From NCBI GenBank assembly GCA_964019055.1, contig OZ025207.1:15589357-15653356 (forward strand): DNA of 64,000 nt. The letters run 5' to 3'. A model generated the notes under the pieces. The model did not search any database, was not told where the DNA came from, and saw only the letters and a program-made list of their open reading frames with translations. Positions 49,201 to 64,000 of this stretch are shown here, piece after piece. Source of the stretch: Anthopleura xanthogrammica. Taxonomy: Eukaryota; Cnidaria; Anthozoa; Actiniaria; Actiniidae. A program made the position numbers and the translations under genes. The stretch's first letter is position 1, and each line of letters begins with the position of its first letter.

Positions 49201-50357
49201 ATACATGATAGAAAATAGAGTTCCTTACAGTATTGAAACAAAAAAAGCCTGATCTCAAGACCAAAGGCGGATTGTTAGTAGTGTCACGTGTATGGTCGTC
49301 ATCTGGTCGTCTCGACAACATAGGATCACCTTGTGGGGTTTGCTTAGCGGTGTCCTTGCTCCAATATAATGAGATATACTAATACTGCTTTTGTTTACTT
49401 GACAAGAGGGAAAAAATATTGATGCTTTAAAAAAGAAGACAGTGACTGATGCAAGGCCTAACTCACGACACGCGTTTCGAATCTGGGCCTTTGATTTAAA
49501 AAAGTTTTACGAACTTTCTTTAAGGCAATGATTCCCACTCCAGGGTGATATACGAACAGGCCTCGTGGCAGTAATGGTTGTCAAACTATTGCTTCTATGT
49601 TATGGCTTTATTTTATCAATTACCACTTGATCATTAGCTTTGTTTTAAGATGATTATTTGTAGTTTTTTACTATCATTAACAATATTCAGTGCTTACGTA
49701 TTTACCTACTGAGTTAAATTCTATGAATTCCAGAAATTGTTCAAAGTTTTGTTTACTATTTGATGTGAACTCTAAGGTCACTTAGAAATATCGCAGAATT
49801 GCGTGGTTTGGTTGGCGTTACGATTGACCAATTTGTTTTATACTTTTAATAACAAGTGTTTGTTTCTAGTCTTTTTTTTCCATTTTTACGAGTTGAACTT
49901 TCGCCATATGGTTTCAAGATGACTTGTAATTCAAACGGTATTATGTGGAATTTAATTTTTTGTGTGACATTTTTGGGCAAAGGCCGGAAAAGTGACATTG
50001 TGCGCGTTTAAATGAGAATTTGAAATGAACACAAATCAATATGCATGAACATTCTTATTGTAATGGAACTTTTCAAGGGAATCGACAAAGTTTTGCATCG
50101 AATAAAAATGAAAATTCCATCCTTAATGATGTCAGTGATATCAGTATTTAGTGTTGAGAATGGAATGCTTCATATGTCTCACTTTCTTTTAGAGGCAACA
50201 CGTGTCAACTGGTTTATCAAACCTTTCAGGATCATGTATCTATCCATGTAGATATCACATCTAGTACCACAGGCTAAATATTTTAAGGCAAGTCTTGTGT
50301 CCAGCTCTTGCATAAGCTCAGTATTGTAATTGAACAAAACGTTGCTTAACAGAAATA
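46210..50357. other. Intergenic, no supported gene
   Basis: Four kilobases with T-runs at 47450-47500 and a tRNA-like 'ggccggggttgaattcc' near 49096 that may be an old SINE head. Open frames lack signal peptides, domains or splice context. Confidence 0.5.
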
Positions 50358-51001
50358 TCATAGGCAAACTTTGGTCGAAGCCTTACAAACTCTTTTGAAG
50401 GCTTTCTGTATTCTTGTTGTTTGTCGTCTTCTTGCATGCATCAAAGCATCTGCAAGAGCTTGTCTTTTCGCCATGTCTGCCAAGTTATGACAGTGTTTTT
50501 GGGTAAAAAGACACAGTTCTTCTAGGCTTTCTTTGATATCTGGAATCTGCAATTGGAGATACCATTTCTTTCAAATTTTTTTTATTAACTAATTTTTATT
50601 TTTGTTTAGATAGTTTGTCGATAGGTCGCTGAAATTTTCCTTGAACTTATATTTTCACGATTTAACGTTCAATGGAAAATGCTATTGACAGAAAGACTTC
50701 CTGAGACAGGATATATAATTACATGTTCAATATAACCAATGGTAGTCACTTCCTTTTTCCATGCAGGACATGCAGTACACAACATCAAAATTATTTGAAT
50801 TTACAAACAAATATAACAGAAAATGGAAGAAGCCATTTTGATTAATACAAGGTTGGAATTTAGCTTTAAAACACTTACCAGTAGAGTTCGTCTCGGTCGT
50901 TTACGGCGAGTACTAATCTTTCCCACTCCGATGTGAAAAGCATCAAGGCACACAACAATTCCAATAAATATGGCTAAAACAGCTGCAAACCGGCTGACCA
51001 T
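50358..51001 (-). CDS. FHxxVGK/CX6C secreted peptide precursor, member 4
   Basis: Exon 1 (51001-50879, 41 residues) encodes a signal peptide (MVSRFAAVLAIFIGIVVCLDA), then FHIGVGKISTRRKRPRRTLL and a phase-0 CTG|GTAAGT donor. The 332-bp intron ends in AATTGCAG. Exon 2 (50546-50358, 62 residues) reads IPDIKESLEELC with CX6C motifs LCLFTQKHCHN (about residue 53) and VCKASTKVCL, the second ending at the stop. DMAKR and HARRRQ offer cleavage sites. Total 103 residues. The start at 51001 is preferred because it puts the hydrophobic core at the N-terminus; the frame stays open upstream to 51109. Compared with member 3 the C-terminal extension after the second CX6C is missing. A TATA box lies at 51234-51243. 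Secreted peptide precursor; function unknown. Confidence 0.83.
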
Positions 51002-51233
51002 TGTATGTGCAATATTCAAGTTGCCTGCAATATCTTTTATGGATGTTATTTGCACTTTCTTCTTGGAGTTAAGCTGTTTGTACGTGTCTCCTGAGTGCCT
51101 AGTATTCACTTGTCACTAAAGGGGTTCAAGATCTTGTATGTCTGCAGTAAGGCTCTTTCTTGTTTAAGAACTGTATCAGATCGGTGTCTACTAAGAGGTT
51201 TTTAGTTTTGCTTGCTTGCTTTGAAACACAGAC

Positions 51234-51243
51234 CTTTTATAAT
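51234..51243 (-). promoter_or_regulatory. TATA box of peptide member 4
   Basis: On the minus strand TTATTATAAAAGGTCTG lies about 235 bp upstream of the start codon at 51001, implying a longer 5'UTR than in members 1 and 2, or an upstream leader. Confidence 0.5.
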
Positions 51244-51249
51244 AAAAGG

Positions 51250-53414
51250 CTCGTTTATTTTAAGCATTAAAATCTGTCAATGTATTTGTACTTGATGGCG
51301 TCATGCATGACGAAGAGAGAATATGAACTTGAAGATGAACTTGACGTTAAAGTACACATTCTTAGTTAGTTTTAACATCAACGCAAAAGCTATTCTAAAA
51401 CTATATTCAATCAAAAATATGACGTTTTTAAAATTTTGAGGTAAAACTTTCTTTTGACCATTAATTGGTTGGGAAACTAAGAAGAAACCGAAGTGAATTT
51501 AATTCTCTTCAACTTTCTTTTATGAGATCAATAAAATCAATGATATTAATTTAATTTTGGCTGGATCAGATGATTCCAACGACAATCAACCACTACTTGT
51601 ATTGAAGCTATTGCATGTGCGGTTTAGTGAGTCGAATACAGGAAGAAAATTCTATGTCAAGAGCAGCCCTTGAGTATTATTGTTCTGTTGCCCAAAATAG
51701 CCGGCTATGACGTCAAAGTACGCGTTATGTCTGACCTTCTATTGTGTCACTACTTAACATTATTACGAGAGAAACAATTATTTGATACAAATAGCAATTT
51801 AATTGTTCGATAAGTACTGAAAACACTTAAATGACGATAGAAACTCGACGGACCATAGCTATGAGCACTGATAGTTTGCAAGATTCAGCCTTATTGAGGT
51901 GGTCAAAAATTGTGACTGTCACTACCCTCTATCTAGTACCTCCTTATTAAAACCGTTTGTTGTACCTAGAAAATTAATAATTATTTAAACCTTTTTTAAT
52001 AACAGCTATAAAGGAACAAGCTGTTTATAAATCAAATATATGTTTGTAGGTTGTCTTTAGGTATATAGATGACCGTGAAGGTCGAAAGCTTGGCAAAATA
52101 ATTGTAAAAATACATAAGTTGAAGAAGCAATTTATTATAGTATGAAGCTGTTTATAGTAATGACAGCAAGCCAAGCAAAGACTTCCTGACAGGGAATCGA
52201 TAAACCTCATTTATATTTGCGTTTTTAAGGACATTCACGGGCATTGTTTGTGCGCATCTGTTCTGCGAATATCAGCATGTGTGTTTTTAGTACGTTGTCA
52301 GTTAGGGATTTGAAATAATGATCAGCATTATCTACAGCTTCTTATCTGTCAAAAATACCCTTGCAATTTCACCAGCACTATGCATCAAAGTCTTGGTCAA
52401 TTTACTAACATCACAATTCATTTGGTAGATTCAAAGATTTACTCATAGTCATATATATATATAAACAAATTTACCTTCTTCCCTCGTCACTGTGTCGCTG
52501 CTGCCGAATCCTCCATAACAGGTCGAGTGCTTGATACAGTAAACCCATGGATACCTGTGGATATTTACCTCTGGGTCAGTACGTCACATTCAAAAGAATA
52601 TTTCAAAACTGGGTTCAAAACATACAGAATATGCTAATATTTCTAATAACGCATGACTCAATGAGATAATACGCTGACCAACAAAACAGCAATTATTGGA
52701 CAGATTAAAAAGAGCTTTTTGCCATAGGAATAAACAGAAATGTTATCGATACCTTGAAACAACCTTTGAGCTGACCAAGAACGTCAAGGCACGGCTAGCT
52801 CACAGATCGAATTGAAATTTAGTATATTGATTTTTTTTTAATTTGTCCAAGATGTGCGCGTATTGTAGCTGCTTTAATCCCACACTCGTCGACCCTGTGT
52901 TTAAAGGTTGAACAATGGCATCCTCCCACCCCATCGATCCTTTCCCCGCCTCCAGAATACATGGTCCATTAACTCATCACTGTTACTACTATATACTATT
53001 TATTCATTGCGTTTTTATTGACGTGCTATACTTCGCTATAGCCATTTTCCCCGACCATGATAGTGAATACTCGCATTGTCTCCTCTCATCCCCTCTCCCC
53101 CCCCCCCTGCTGCCTCCAGAATGCATGGTACATTAATGAATCACTATTGATACTATAAACAATTTATTCACTACATTTTTGTCGACCAGGATGATTGTAT
53201 CATTAACGTACTTACAATATAGGTCTTATTTGCGACTACATTAAGTAAAATTACGTCGCTTTTCTGTCAAACATGCAGGGTCAAATAGATTTTTTGCGAG
53301 CAAAGATTTAACACATTACAGCTAACTTTAGGCTAGTCGATCAGCAAAGAAAGTTTTTAAGTTTTACGATTTTTATGCTATAAGAGAACCAGAGTTTCCA
53401 TTGTACATCGCTAT
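51250..53414. other. Intergenic, one orphan exon-like segment
   Basis: Mostly featureless. A segment at 52475-52554 on minus has both a good acceptor (TATCCACAG) and donor (GAAG|GTAAAT) but no partner I can support. A SINE fragment follows at 52745-52830 and a poly-C run at 53096. Confidence 0.45.
52745..52830 (-). mobile_element. SINE 3' fragment
   Basis: 'gttatcgataccttgaaaca', 'cacggctagctcacagatcg' and 'aattgaaatttag' match the same part of the copies at 1688 and 11085. The body and head are absent. Confidence 0.6.
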
Positions 53415-53957
53415 CTAAGCATCCGATAAAGTTCTTTTGGGTGTGTCATCTACTGGCGGTGAACAAAGTTGACTTGCTGTTCGGCAAAAAGACGACAATG
53501 AGCGTCCATCGATCTACAAAAATACAGCTTATGTCATGCGACTATTTATATATAAGATTTAAGGCACAAGTGTAGACTCGGTGAAGAGGTCAGGTAGTCA
53601 AGGGTGTGGTAGATGTACTAAATGCGACCACTACTTCTTGTGCTATGCTAAGATATCAAAACACATCTCATGCTGGCTATCCCCTCATAGTTTTAGTTGT
53701 ATCAATGATTTTGAAAGCAAGGGCACTCCTAAGTCTGGTTTGGTGATTGATTCTGGGCTACGTCTCTTTTCAAACAAGTCTTTCACTTAACATTCTAACT
53801 ATAGGTTGTCATGGGCTATCATGCAAGAAATACCTACATTTTCAGCTTGGAATCGCTTGATGACGTTCCCTGCTCCAGCTGTAAAGCAGTGACCTTGTTG
53901 AGCTAGCAGTAAGGCTCCCATGACGACTAGAAAAGCTGTTAATACTTTGATGTTCAT
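53415..53957 (-). CDS. Short CX6C secreted peptide precursor, member 5
   Basis: Exon 1 (53957-53838, 40 residues) encodes a signal peptide (MNIKVLTAFLVVMGALLLAQ...HC), then FTAGAGNVI-KR-FQAEN. Exon 2 (53513-53415, 32 residues, acceptor TGTATTTTTGTAG) reads IDGRSLSSFCRTASQLCSPP, then VDDTP-KR-TLSDA and stop. Total 72 residues. Expected products are FTAGAGNVI and a peptide from FQAEN to VDDTP with one CX6C ring. The F-T-A-G-A-G-N-V start parallels F-H-I-G-V-G-K-V of the longer members, and C-x6-C-x-P parallels their C-x6-CEP. The donor is ambiguous: AAT|GTAGGT keeps phase 0 and the CX6C frame, whereas GTAG|GTATTT would not. The 324-bp intron is almost the size of member 4's. It is the most compact member and, with member 6, forms a one-CX6C subgroup. 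Confidence 0.68.
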
Positions 53958-54062
53958 TTTAAAACAAACGAAAGCTAAGATTTGACACTGTTTGCACTTG
54001 TGACTCCTAAAAAGTCCTAAACGACTCAAAGCTGATGGAGAATACCTAATTGGAAAAACTCA

Positions 54063-54071
54063 TTTTTATAC
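54063..54071 (-). promoter_or_regulatory. TATA box of peptide member 5
   Basis: GGCGTATAAAAATGAG on the minus strand, about 105 bp upstream of the start codon at 53957. Confidence 0.6.
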
Positions 54072-54079
54072 GCCTTTTT

Positions 54080-55885
54080 GTAATAAAATGTCCAAGCAAG
54101 GATATTTATAACGCCAATAAATTACGCTTGTAATCTCTAATATTGTGAAGAAAAGACTGAAACAAAGAATCCTGAAGATTTAGAATACAATTTTGCAGAA
54201 CCTTTTTCTCCAAATCGACAAATAATTCCATTAAATTACAAAAGTTATTGTACCAATATTCATTTCTATTGCTAATATTCTCAGCTAAATAGGTTTTGAT
54301 AGTTCATTCCTTGTAATTCCTTCTAATTAAAGTCGTTATTTTACGGGTATTACAAAACAGTTGTTTCCCCAGCTGATCTAGTTTTACGAAAGAAGGAAAG
54401 CTTTCGTAAAAGATATCCAGTGAAGTACTGTCATAGGCCCTTGTAAATCCAAGCCCTTCAAACCAACGTGAAAGAGATTAATAGACCTCTTTGGTTTGGG
54501 TGTAATGTTCTCCCATTTCAAACCATGTGTCATTCCCTAGAGTATTATTTCTTTGTTTAACAGTTACGGATGAGAAGACTCATGGTATGAATACAACTCA
54601 ACTGAAATTCTTATCCTCGAGAGCCGGAATGAGACGTAGTCTGAAATGGGAAAATATTACCGTCCAAGCTAGGGAGATTTGTTATCAATCTTTTGTTTTG
54701 GCAAGGAATCCCATTTTGCAGATTGGCGGTTCTAAGATGTGGGATAGAGTTCGGATTACATATGAGAACACAGCTGAGTGTAAGGCTTAGTATTCTAGAA
54801 AAAAAGTTATAAAGTCAATAACCATTTCTATCACCAGAGTTCACCTGTTCAGAGCCTGATAAGTACTATTCCAGTTTTGATAACTAAGACCTACTAAATC
54901 GTCTTACAAGATTCGGGTCAGATGATTAACAGATTTGAACAACTCAGCTGAGGTAGATTCTAAGTAGAGTGTAAATCGAGCAAGCACTAATTTCAACCAA
55001 TCAGGTTGAATCAGTTATATAGTGGCGTAGTCCCTTAGTTAGTGGCGGGCGCGCACGCTTTGATGTGAACGTTCCCGCCAAAGCGACAGGAACTCCAGCA
55101 GTATAACACATGGAGGGAATCATATAGTCATGAAGGGGTTTTCTCACTGTTATCCCTACATGGAAAAAACATTTCGCCTTTTCTTGTAAAAAAAAAATAC
55201 TTTACTTAATTATATCTAATTTACTAAATGAGTATCTCGACATTTCTAGAAAAAAAACAAATGGTAACTATATGGCAGCTCCAATGTTTCTAGCGACCTT
55301 TTCAAATTGAAAAATATGGGTTGTTTGTTTGCTGTAAAAAAATTGTTTTGCTCGAATGAAACGTAATCCAACATGGTGGACATTAATACATTTATTCTCC
55401 CTTCAAGTGTCAGTCCAGTTGGTCAATTTGGTTCTTTGAAATCTGGGCTAAACGCTCTAGAATATCAATAAAAGTCTACCACTAACTCAGATGAACTTCG
55501 ATTTTAACTTGGAGTTATTACATTATTTTATGAAGACAACAACTACAACAAAATCTTGATTATCAAATGTAAGTCTTGATTACCTGAGATATTTCATTTT
55601 GAATGTTTAATGAATCATTCATGAATGAAAGGGGTATTCTATCAGAGGTACAAATCCTTGATCAACAAAGGTGCATGGTTTTGATTTTCCTTAGCCGCTT
55701 ATGATCGTAAAGCGTTAATCAGATTACTCAAATTGCGTAGGAAATCCCCGGTCAAAAATGGTTTATTTTACATCTTCCAAGGGATTACTCCAAGTAATCA
55801 ATACTCTTAGAAGCTCAAATAAATCGACTTTAAAAACTCACAGATTTTCAAAAAATCAAAACTTCGCCTAGTTAAGGTTAGGAAA
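54080..55885. other. Intergenic, no supported gene
   Basis: The open frame 54527-54790 starts without ATG and overlaps a repeat-like segment ('aatagacctctttggtttgg' near 54479; 'ctcccatttcaaacc' near 54511 mirrored by 'tctgaaatgggaaaa' near 54640). I read it as a transposon remnant. Confidence 0.45.
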
Positions 55886-59735
<3,850 letters not shown>

Positions 59736-60169
59736 CTGGTACTACTGCTAATATAAGTTCCTACCACGGACATGGATTGCAATGAATCTAATCTCAACAC
59801 CCTAACAACCTATGGACAGCTAGCTATCAATTTTGTGCTGAATTTCATTTACAAGATGTTCCCACTAAAAGAAACTATTTCTCAGCCTTAGAGTCAGGGA
59901 GAGCAAGAATAATAAATACTATGAGAGCGATAGATAAAATAATAATAAATATAAAACCTTATTTAAAAAAAGAGAGTTGAGTAAAAGGCGGTTATTTTAT
60001 ACACAGGTGTATGGTTATTAAATATATCCTTTTAGCTACCATATTTTTATTTGCTTAGTAAAGACACCATTTTTTTCTCTAAAGAGGCCGATCTCTTCAT
60101 TCGGAATTAATTATAACTTAAGATAATCTAATATCAAATTATCAGGCATGTAAAATTAATTCATATCAA

Positions 60170-60645
60170 GCGTAAACTGAAAAGGCAAAATTGATATATG
60201 ATAAGATTTCATGGTGGAAATTAAATAAAACTCTCGACAAAACTCTCTGTAAATCGATTTTAGCCTGATATCATATTCTAGAAAGAACTGGGAAAAGCAA
60301 ATACATGAAATAATATGAAATCTAGAAAAATAACAGGCAAATAAAAAGGTTAAGAGAGAGCGCGCGTAAACTGAAAGTGGCCGAATTGATTTTAACTTGA
60401 TATCACACTCTCTAGAAAGAGATGCAAAAATCGACCTTCGCATTAAGGGATGAAAAGCAAATATATGAAATAATATAAAATCTAGAAAATCAACAGGCAA
60501 ATAAAAAGGTTAAAAAAGCCCGCGTGAACTGAAAGAGGCCGAATTGATTTTAATTGGATTTAACCTGATATCACACTCTCTAGAAAGGGCTGCAAAAATC
60601 GAGCTTCGCATTAAGGGCTGCAAAGCAAATATATAAAATATATCA
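60170..60645. repeat. Tandem repeat, three diverged copies of about 160-195 bp
   Basis: 'aactgaaag-ggccgaattga' recurs near 60175 (diverged), 60369 and 60527, each followed by 'gatatcacactctctagaaa' and 'aatatatgaaataatat'-type sequence. Copies two and three are 158 bp apart. Confidence 0.8.
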
Positions 60646-60649
60646 TGAG

Positions 60650-62400
60650 AGGTTAAATAGATTGTAAACATGGTGAACGGCTATCTGTTAAGTGTGAGAA
60701 TAGGTTAAGGTAAATATGGGGTAAAGTGTTGAATTGGTTAGTATTATGAGGCCAATTGGCATTCAAGTAGTGCATCTCTTAACTGACAGAATTCATAAGA
60801 AACCCTTGAGTTTTAAGATAAAGCTATAAAGATATGAAAAGGTTCTTCAAGTTGAAAAGAGATGGCACTTCTGTAAGGGCATGGTTGTTATCGAAAAGAA
60901 AGAGTTTTGTGATGTTAGTCGCGTTTCGCACTTTATAAACAACAGTGGTGGGGAAAATATAAGAAAGAAAAGAGAAGAAAAAGGCAAGGTGGAAAAACGG
61001 AAAGAGAGAGAAGAAAAAAAAGGAATGAAATACAGGAAAAATGATACCTGAAAGAAAGAAAAGAGAAAACAAAACAAAAAAGAACGCGAAAAAAATTATG
61101 GAGAAAGAATAATGAAGAGATGAAAAGAAGTTCGAGGAAAAAAAGATTTAAAAGGGAGGAAAATTAAGAGGACATAAAAATGAAATGTGAAAAAGGTGAA
61201 ATGGGATAAACAAAAGAACATAAGAGAAAAAAACAAAAGAATGAGACAAACAAAATAACGGAAATGAAAGAATGAATGAGAGACGAAGAAAGCGCGAAAA
61301 TATTTTTTTTAGAAAGGGGGGAAATTAAGAGGAAGAAAAAAGCGGAAAGGAGAATAAAGAAAGGAATTTCCCTTAAAGAAAGAAACGAGAGAGAAAAAAA
61401 TAAAAATAAACGAACGAAAAGAGAAAGAATATGCGAGAAAAAAACCCACATTTATACGCAGGTGATGTCTAATTAAATCAGCCCTGTATTTTGACAAATT
61501 TAAATGTCCAGCTTTTATCTGTTGTATTGAGTCAACAGAACTAACAGCATCCGACGCGCCAACAAACAGTCAGTCGATCTATACTACTTTATACAGCGCA
61601 ATCAAAGAGATGCTCAAGGCGATATGATTCGTATATCGTTTTGTACGGTGTTCCTAATGAATTTAATATCCTATTATTTATATTAACGAAAAGCTTGTTT
61701 TGGTGTTAAACACGCAATGTCTCAGCTACTTGCATGTGGCTTGCTGTAGAAATTTCTCTCTACTATACCGGCTGTATAGTGAATAGCAGTTTACTGCCAG
61801 AGGAGAGTTCTATAAATGGGCTATTGTGATGTTCTATAGTTTTTCCAGAGAACCTGGTCAATTTTTATTATCCCTGCAAATTAAATTTTCTCTCACTGAT
61901 TTTCGAGTTTTCAAGTCAAAAATACGAAAGAAAAAAAAAACAAAAAACGAACAAACAAACAAACTATATCACCTGTGTTTATCATTAGTCAAAAAAGCAA
62001 GCCCAGCAAAGGCGCAGCTCAACGGGGTTGAATTTAATTAAAGCAGTGTGAAGTCCATGTATGGCCCGTATATCAACTGATGGATATGCATAATTTTAGG
62101 AAAAGGGTGTACTGCCTCCCCTTCTATTGATCCGCTTGCTCCCTTTCTCTACGTATACTCCATTGTTGATTACCATGTCTTACAAATTGGCCAAAGTAAA
62201 GGGAAACAACTAGGGTGTGTTAAGTAGGTAAAATATGTCGGTTTAGCCTGTTTTTGGTTTTAATAGGCCTTGCTGAGTATTATAATAAACAAATATATAA
62301 ACACCACCAATGAATCAGAACATAAAAAAGCATGGGGCCAATAGTAATAATAATGAAAATTTAACTCTGAGTGGTTCCACAGAGTGGCTCTTCTTGTACT
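60650..62400. other. Intergenic, purine-rich, no supported gene
   Basis: 60960-61445 is strongly A/G biased (GAAA, GAGA and AAAAG runs); its paired open frames are low-complexity. No gene seen. Confidence 0.55.
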
Positions 62401-62403
62401 GAA

Positions 62404-62640
62404 TGAATGAATGAAAACTTTATTTATACACGGAATTAAAATCATCAGTCAAATATCATAATAAAAGTTAAGAAAGTCACTGTTTTACAAGATTGCCGTG
62501 TGCGAATCCGAAGTTATAATGAAACGTGGTTCAGTTTCTTCTTAAAGTCGGGTAATGAGCCAGCGTTTCTTACTTCTTTGGGTAATTTATTCCATAAATC
62601 AGCATTACTATAGCTAAAGGATCGTTTTAGATAATTGGAA
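62404..62640 (-). mobile_element. 5'-truncated non-LTR retrotransposon 3' end
   Basis: On the minus strand the frame ends RSFSYSNADLWNKLPKEVRN followed by AGSLPDFKKKLN. The SFSYxxAxLWNxLPxExR...SLxxFKxKL pattern is the usual C-terminus of LINE reverse-transcriptase proteins. A short 3'UTR with TTTATAAATAAAG-like sequence and an (ATTC)n tail at 62402-62414 follow. Only about 40 codons remain. Its 5' break abuts a SINE body at 62640. Confidence 0.75.
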
Positions 62641-62720
62641 AATCGGAGGACCCGGAGAAAAACCCTCAATGCACAGGAAAGAACCAACAAGAAACTACTC
62701 ACATATGACGCCAAGTTTGT
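62640..62720 (-). mobile_element. SINE fragment abutting the LINE 3' end
   Basis: 'ggaggacccggagaaaaacc', 'caatgcacaggaaagaacca' and 'gaaactactcacatatgacg' match the SINE body. The junction with LINE coding sequence near 62640 is direct, suggesting insertion of one into the other or a chimeric reverse transcript. Confidence 0.6.
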
Positions 62721-62734
62721 AAAATAAGCATTAA

Positions 62735-63073
62735 TTACAAAGTTTTACGTAATTATTCAAAAAGAAACACACGTTTGTGTATTTCTTTTTGAACAATTAC
62801 GCAAAACTTTGTAACATGAATGAGATAAAAAGATGAATGATGAAGTGATTCAAAGATGGGAAGAGATGGATAGACAGAAGAAGAATAGTTGCGCAAGTTT
62901 GTTGATAAATTAATGCTTGTATGTGTGTTTCTTTTTGAACAATTACGTAAAACTTTAAAACATGAATGAGATAAAAAGATGAATGATGAAGTGAAAGATG
63001 GGAAGAGATGGATAGACAGAAGAGGAATAGTTGCGCAAGTTTGTTGATAGATTAATGCTTGTGTTTGTATATG
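62735..63073. repeat. 80-bp hairpin followed by 146-bp tandem duplication
   Basis: 62735-62814 is a near-perfect palindrome ('ttacaaagttttacgtaatt' to 'aattacgcaaaactttgtaa'). From about 62776 the right arm and following 'gaatgagataaaaagatgaa' sequence are repeated once with a 146-bp period, ending near 63073. Confidence 0.85.
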
Positions 63074-64000
63074 TCCAACTAACCAAGTATCAAATATCCT
63101 ATACTAATGCAAAGCGTTTAATGGAAGGAAGCCATAGATGGCATCCTTATGGCTATTACTAAATAATGCTACATTAACTTACCATTAGTTTTTTAATTAC
63201 TAACTTAACTTAATGTATCAATGAACAAAAAGTTAAAAACAAAGGATTCACGATTGCTGGACCTGCTCATGATACGATACTGAATCCAGAATGATTTCAA
63301 GAGTGGTGACTTGTACCTAGCAAGGCATAACATAGTGTCTTGTTTGGTCTTATCTTATCCTTTATTCTTATTATATTCAACTCCAAAGGGGGTGACTCAT
63401 CACCCAATTCACCACCCCTGGATCCTGGATCCGCCATTGGAATTGACGAAGACTTGTTAATCATATTCATAACTCATATCCTCTTCCAAGTGCAGAATCG
63501 TCGTGTTAAATTAAATTTCAATTATATCTGTTAGTTAGCCGTGCCCTGCACTTTGGTTACCCCAGAGGTTGTTTCAGGGAATTGATAGAATTCAATACGC
63601 TTTGCGAGCTTAATGAGCGGTTTTACAACCCTTGTCTGCAGCGGGCCATGATTATCCTAGGAAATGAAACCCTTAGGCTACTAAGTAGCTCACGTTAACG
63701 CGTAAGATCGATAGAGGCCAAAAAGAAGGTTTAAATATCATTTAACTTTAGCATGAAGAAACATGTTGGCCGGTGGAGATTTCATGGCCGCCATCTTGGT
63801 TGAATATAACAAACTACTTTTCACTATTCTGTATTGTCACATCAACTAAGATTCTGCTGGAAATAATTGAAAATTAACCAATTAACGATATTAGAGTCTC
63901 GCATAAAGTTTGCGCATGTTTTAAAATAACGTTAGCCTGATTCGTATCTTACCATAAGATCTATATAGAATCCCCTAACACTCTCTAATGTTAAAAACTC
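63074..64000. other. Intergenic, no supported gene
   Basis: AT-rich DNA running off the window. The frame 63340-63534 has no start context or domain. Nothing else seen. Confidence 0.5.

Noticed and set aside
54527..54790. 87-residue frame after a fair acceptor
   Set aside because: No ATG start and flanking sequence forms inverted-repeat-like pairs typical of transposon remnants.

Overview
The window is eukaryotic, AT-rich, intron-bearing and repeat-dense, with no bacterial gene organisation. Its most informative genes are short secreted-peptide precursors with prohormone signals (signal peptide, KR/RR cleavage sites, GKR amidation sites) and two intronless rhodopsin-class GPCRs. This, together with a dispersed tRNA-derived SINE and several MITE families that I associate with anthozoans, suggests a cnidarian, most likely a stony coral or sea anemone. 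The taxonomic call is inference.

Positions 1-14,660: two paralogous two-exon genes on + (1594-3942 and 10978-12186) encode 75/76-residue precursors ending in ...HNRWGG(IL/T)-GKR-NY, which should release an amidated NRWGG-type peptide. Both have a phase-1 intron and a 155-nt second exon. Between them lie a 41-bp minisatellite, an 88-bp hairpin satellite, a 30-bp in-frame repeat coding for RFGALGDEKQ units, a TTAA-flanked MITE and a LINE 3' end. A 240-bp hairpin sits just upstream of the second gene.

Positions 14,668-59,735 contain what I think is the main discovery: six dispersed two-exon genes of one family not recognised by me. Exon 1 of each encodes a signal peptide followed at once by a conserved short sequence ([24 protein letters not shown], or the divergent FTAGAGNV and LTVGLGDL) and basic residues. 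A phase-0 intron follows, then exon 2 with one or two Cys-x6-Cys motifs bounded by dibasic sites. Members: 14668-16955 (-), 34890-36661 (+), 43784-46058 (-), 50358-51001 (-), 53415-53957 (-), 55886-59735 (+). Four have two CX6C motifs and two have one. Five have a TATA-like box at a plausible distance. Two closely related GPCR genes (38277-39248 and 40443-41411, both -) lie between members two and three, so a linked ligand-receptor cluster is a testable idea.

The rest is intergenic or intronic: about 17 kb between 17.05 and 34.78 kb without a supported gene, and the segments around 46-50 kb and 59.7-64 kb. These hold microsatellites, tandem repeats, SINE copies, MITEs (a Tc1/mariner-like one with TA flanks, a TAA-flanked Harbinger-like one), a THAP-coding foldback element inside the intron of one peptide gene, and LINE 3' ends. 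All splice sites and exon pairings were read by eye and need transcript data.
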